Shown piece after piece: positions 7,191 through 8,705 of a stretch of DNA of 8,705 nt. The translations under genes were made by a program, and so were the position numbers. Each line of letters starts with the position of its first letter. Positions within the stretch are counted from its first letter, which is position 1. The DNA is taken from NCBI GenBank assembly GCA_004525875.1, contig SPBQ01000069.1:1-8705 (forward strand), in the 5' to 3' direction. The DNA comes from Myxococcales bacterium (lineage in GTDB: Bacteria > Desulfobacterota_B > Binatia > UBA1149 > SPBQ01). The notes below the pieces were generated by a model. The model was not told the origin of the DNA. It worked only from the letters and a program-made list of their open reading frames with translations, and made no database searches.

Positions 7191-7201
7191 GGAGGTGATC
7201 C
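7191..7201 (+). promoter_or_regulatory. Extended 11-nt Shine-Dalgarno sequence
   Basis: GGAGGTGATCC is fully complementary to the conserved GGATCACCTCC near the 3' end of bacterial 16S rRNA. Its GGAGG core ends 8 nt before the GTG at 7204, which fixes that start. The in-frame GTG at 7195 lies inside the site itself. Confidence 0.85.
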
Positions 7202-7203
7202 TC

Positions 7204-7755
7204 GTGATCCTGAAAGCTCTGACCTTCGTGCTGATCGTCGCCGTCCCCGGCCTTGCCTGTGCCCAGTGGGGTGCCGAGCTCGATCCCCAGGGAGTTTCCG
7301 ACGACGATCCGACCCCTCAACTCGCGCCCGACGGCAGCTACGTCGCCGGCCAGCCACAGCTGGCGCCGGATGGCAGCTATGTGGGCACGTGGCTCGAGGC
7401 CACGCCGGGCGGACAGTACCGTGCCGGCGTGCCGCAGCTGGCCCCGGATGGGACTTACGTCGGCGGCACGCCGCAGCTGGCCCCCGACGGAACCTATGTC
7501 GGCGGTACGCCGCGGCTTGCGCCCGATGGAACGTACGTCGGCGGAATTCCACAGCTGGCCGCGGACGGCCGCTACGTCGGATCGCCCGCAGCGCGCTCGC
7601 CCGAAGATTCGAGCATCCGCGAGACGCCGTCGTTGGACGGTTTTGGTTACGGCCCGACGAGCCGGCCGAGCGCGGGCGCGGCGGCGTTCGTCGGCGACGG
7701 TCCGGGTGGGGTCGATGACGGCTTCTACTCGGGCGGCAGCGAGTTCGTGGAGTGA
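7204..7755 (+). CDS. Small exported protein of seven tandem 13-residue repeats, function unknown
   Basis: 183 residues starting at GTG behind the extended Shine-Dalgarno sequence. Residues 1-23 or so (Lys near the N-terminus, a hydrophobic core, then LACAQ) form a Sec-type signal peptide with probable cleavage after ACA. An acidic linker is followed by seven contiguous 13-residue units (residues 38-128) with consensus PQLAPDGTYVGGT. Units 1, 2, 4, 5 and 6 are near-canonical. Unit 3 is degenerate (LEATPGGQYRAGV) and unit 7 is divergent (PQLAADGRYVGSP). The Gly/Tyr turn pattern suggests a short beta-hairpin or solenoid repeat, somewhat MORN-like in spirit but not a match I can assert. The C-terminal 55 residues are Gly/Ser/Asp-rich and probably disordered. 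There are no catalytic motifs and no transmembrane segment after the signal. It is likely periplasmic or surface-exposed. I do not recognise the family. It ends 18 bp from the convergent crotonase gene. Confidence 0.85.
   Translation: MILKALTFVLIVAVPGLACAQWGAELDPQGVSDDDPTPQLAPDGSYVAGQPQLAPDGSYVGTWLEATPGGQYRAGVPQLAPDGTYVGGTPQLAPDGTYVGGTPRLAPDGTYVGGIPQLAADGRYVGSPAARSPEDSSIRETPSLDGFGYGPTSRPSAGAAAFVGDGPGGVDDGFYSGGSEFVE
7315..7587 (+). repeat. Seven tandem 39-bp in-frame repeats
   Basis: Units start at 7315, 7354, 7393, 7432, 7471, 7510 and 7549, each exactly 39 bp (13 codons) with no spacers. Units 4 and 5 encode identical peptides but differ at six synonymous third positions. The array is therefore old or selectively maintained at the protein level, rather than a fresh DNA duplication. 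Confidence 0.95.
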
Positions 7756-7773
7756 TCGGGCGCCCCCGCGTCG

Positions 7774-8625
7774 TCAGTCTCCCTTGAAGTCGGAGGGGCG
7801 CTTCTCGACGAAGGAGCTCATCGCTTCGAGCAGGTCGTTGCTCTGGAAGAACGAGGAGTTCCACTGGGCGACGTACTCGAGACCCTCGTTCGTGGAGTGC
7901 TCGTCCGAGTAGTTGAGAACCATCTTGGTGCCCTGCACTGCGAGCGGCGAGTTCGCGGCGATCTCGTCGGCCAGCTCGCGCGCACCGGCTAGCAGCGCGT
8001 CCTTGTCGCCGTACACACGGTTCACCAGTCCGCAGCGCTCGGCGAGCTCGCCCGGTACGAACTTGCCGGTGAACGCCATCTCGCGGGCCATGCCTTTGCC
8101 GACCACCGCCGTGATCCGCTGCAGCGTGCCGACGTCGGCCACGATCGCGATCTTGGTCTCGAAGATCGAGAAGCTCGCGTCCGCGCTGCAAAGGCGGATG
8201 TCGCACGCCGTGATCAGGTCGACGCCGCCGCCGATGCACTTTCCGTGGACCGCGGCGATGACCGGCTTGCGGCACCGCTCGATGGCCGTGAAGCAGTCTT
8301 GGAGGTTCTTGATCGTGCGATAGAGCTTGAGGTTCTGGGTAGCGCGGCTGGAGGAGGCGTCGCTGCGGTTCCCGTTGCCGCCGCCGGCGCTCGACACGAA
8401 GCCGGGCATTGCCGACTTGAGGTCCAGGCCCGCCGTGAACATCCGGCCCTCCGCCCGGACGATTGCCGCGCGGATCTCATCGTCCTCGTCGATCTCGGTG
8501 AAGACGTCACGGATCTCGTAGAACAGCTCGAACGGCATCGTGTTGAGCTTCTCGGGACGGTCGAGGACGATTTCCGCGATGGGGCCGCGGCGGTCGTATC
8601 GGATCGTGGTGAATCGCTCGCTCAT
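7774..8625 (-). CDS. Crotonase-family enzyme, ECH1-like dienoyl-CoA isomerase / enoyl-CoA hydratase
   Basis: A 283-residue enoyl-CoA hydratase/isomerase-superfamily protein. The oxyanion-hole regions are MFTAGLDL (62-69) and GKCIGGGVDL (128-137). Asp136, Glu156 and Asp164 (in ADVGTLQR) match in identity and spacing the residues Asp176, Glu196 and Asp204 described for mammalian delta3,5-delta2,4-dienoyl-CoA isomerase (ECH1). Flanking text such as ERCRKPVIAAVHG and the C-terminal SPLAVQGTK…NYSDEHS…EYVAQWN also resembles ECH1. It would act on unsaturated acyl-CoAs in beta-oxidation, in the cytoplasm. Residues 78-95 form a Gly/Ser/Asn-rich, probably flexible insert in the loop where family members vary. 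ATG 8625 is chosen because AGAGGGAG lies 5 nt upstream. An in-frame GTG at 8661 would add 12 residues without such a site. It is convergent with the repeat-protein gene. Confidence 0.9.
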   Translation of the reverse strand: MSERFTTIRYDRRGPIAEIVLDRPEKLNTMPFELFYEIRDVFTEIDEDDEIRAAIVRAEGRMFTAGLDLKSAMPGFVSSAGGGNGNRSDASSSRATQNLKLYRTIKNLQDCFTAIERCRKPVIAAVHGKCIGGGVDLITACDIRLCSADASFSIFETKIAIVADVGTLQRITAVVGKGMAREMAFTGKFVPGELAERCGLVNRVYGDKDALLAGARELADEIAANSPLAVQGTKMVLNYSDEHSTNEGLEYVAQWNSSFFQSNDLLEAMSSFVEKRPSDFKGD

Positions 8626-8705
8626 GTCTGCTCCCTCTTGTCGGCGTGGTAGTCGCCACAACGCGCGATTGTCGGCAGCGAGGGAGCCTCAGGCAACCGG
8701 CCGGG
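8626..8705 (-). promoter_or_regulatory. Upstream region of the crotonase gene
   Basis: Holds the Shine-Dalgarno AGAGGGAG (8631-8638, minus strand) and presumably the promoter of the crotonase gene. I see no clear -35/-10 elements and no coding start entering from the right edge. Confidence 0.3.

Noticed and set aside
7315..7587. Tandem repeats as a possible CRISPR or non-coding satellite
   Set aside because: The 39-bp units are contiguous without spacers, in frame, and conserved at the protein rather than the DNA level.
7756..7773. GGGCGCCC palindrome between convergent genes as a terminator
   Set aside because: It has no loop and no T-tract on either strand, and the gap is only 18 bp. I could not support a terminator.
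7145..8275. Long minus-strand open frame spanning the repeat protein and part of the crotonase
   Set aside because: It covers the repeat-protein gene antisense and the crotonase gene in another frame. Its Arg/Pro-rich low-complexity sequence shows no domain.

Overview
This window is GC-rich (roughly two-thirds G+C by eye), gene-dense bacterial DNA with eight protein-coding genes. I found no RNA genes, insertion sequences, phage genes or CRISPR array. The gene content is LLM-class (luciferase-like) F420/flavin oxidoreductases, an acyl-CoA synthetase and a dienoyl-CoA isomerase-like crotonase. Together with a lipoprotein-type signal peptide and Sec export, this fits a lipid- or aromatic-degrading bacterium, either actinobacterial or one of the uncultured Myxococcota/Desulfobacterota-like or Binatota-like lineages. 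The exact lineage is an inference and cannot be fixed from the sequence alone.

Layout. At the left edge (57-1061, minus strand) is an LLM-class oxidoreductase followed by a hairpin. A divergent intergenic region of about 150 bp separates it from a plus-strand gene (1208-2650). That gene encodes a HAD-superfamily phosphatase-like protein with a long, Arg-rich helical C-terminal tail and no precise family that I recognise. A short, comparatively AT-rich gap with an imperfect dyad precedes a two-gene operon. The operon consists of a short-chain acyl-CoA synthetase of the acetyl/propionyl type (2723-4648) and, 3 bp later behind a strong Shine-Dalgarno sequence, a second LLM oxidoreductase very like the mycobacterial Rv3520c family (4652-5680). 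The two LLM proteins are clear paralogues.

The right half has a staphylococcal-nuclease-fold lipoprotein with intact catalytic residues (5767-6270), an EamA/DMT-type 10-TM transporter (6281-7117), and a small exported protein built mainly from seven tandem 13-residue repeats (7204-7755). The repeat protein starts behind an 11-nt extended Shine-Dalgarno match. Convergent to it, on the minus strand, is an ECH1-like dienoyl-CoA isomerase/enoyl-CoA hydratase (7774-8625).

How they may work together. The CoA ligase, the two LLM oxidoreductases and the crotonase look like parts of an acyl-CoA catabolic pathway. Rv3520c itself lies in the mycobacterial KstR/cholesterol catabolic cluster, which makes a lipid or steroid side-chain or ring-fragment pathway a reasonable guess, but the substrate cannot be read from sequence. 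The nuclease, transporter and repeat protein show no evident link to that pathway. The most unusual items are the 13-residue-repeat secreted protein and the orphan HAD-like protein.
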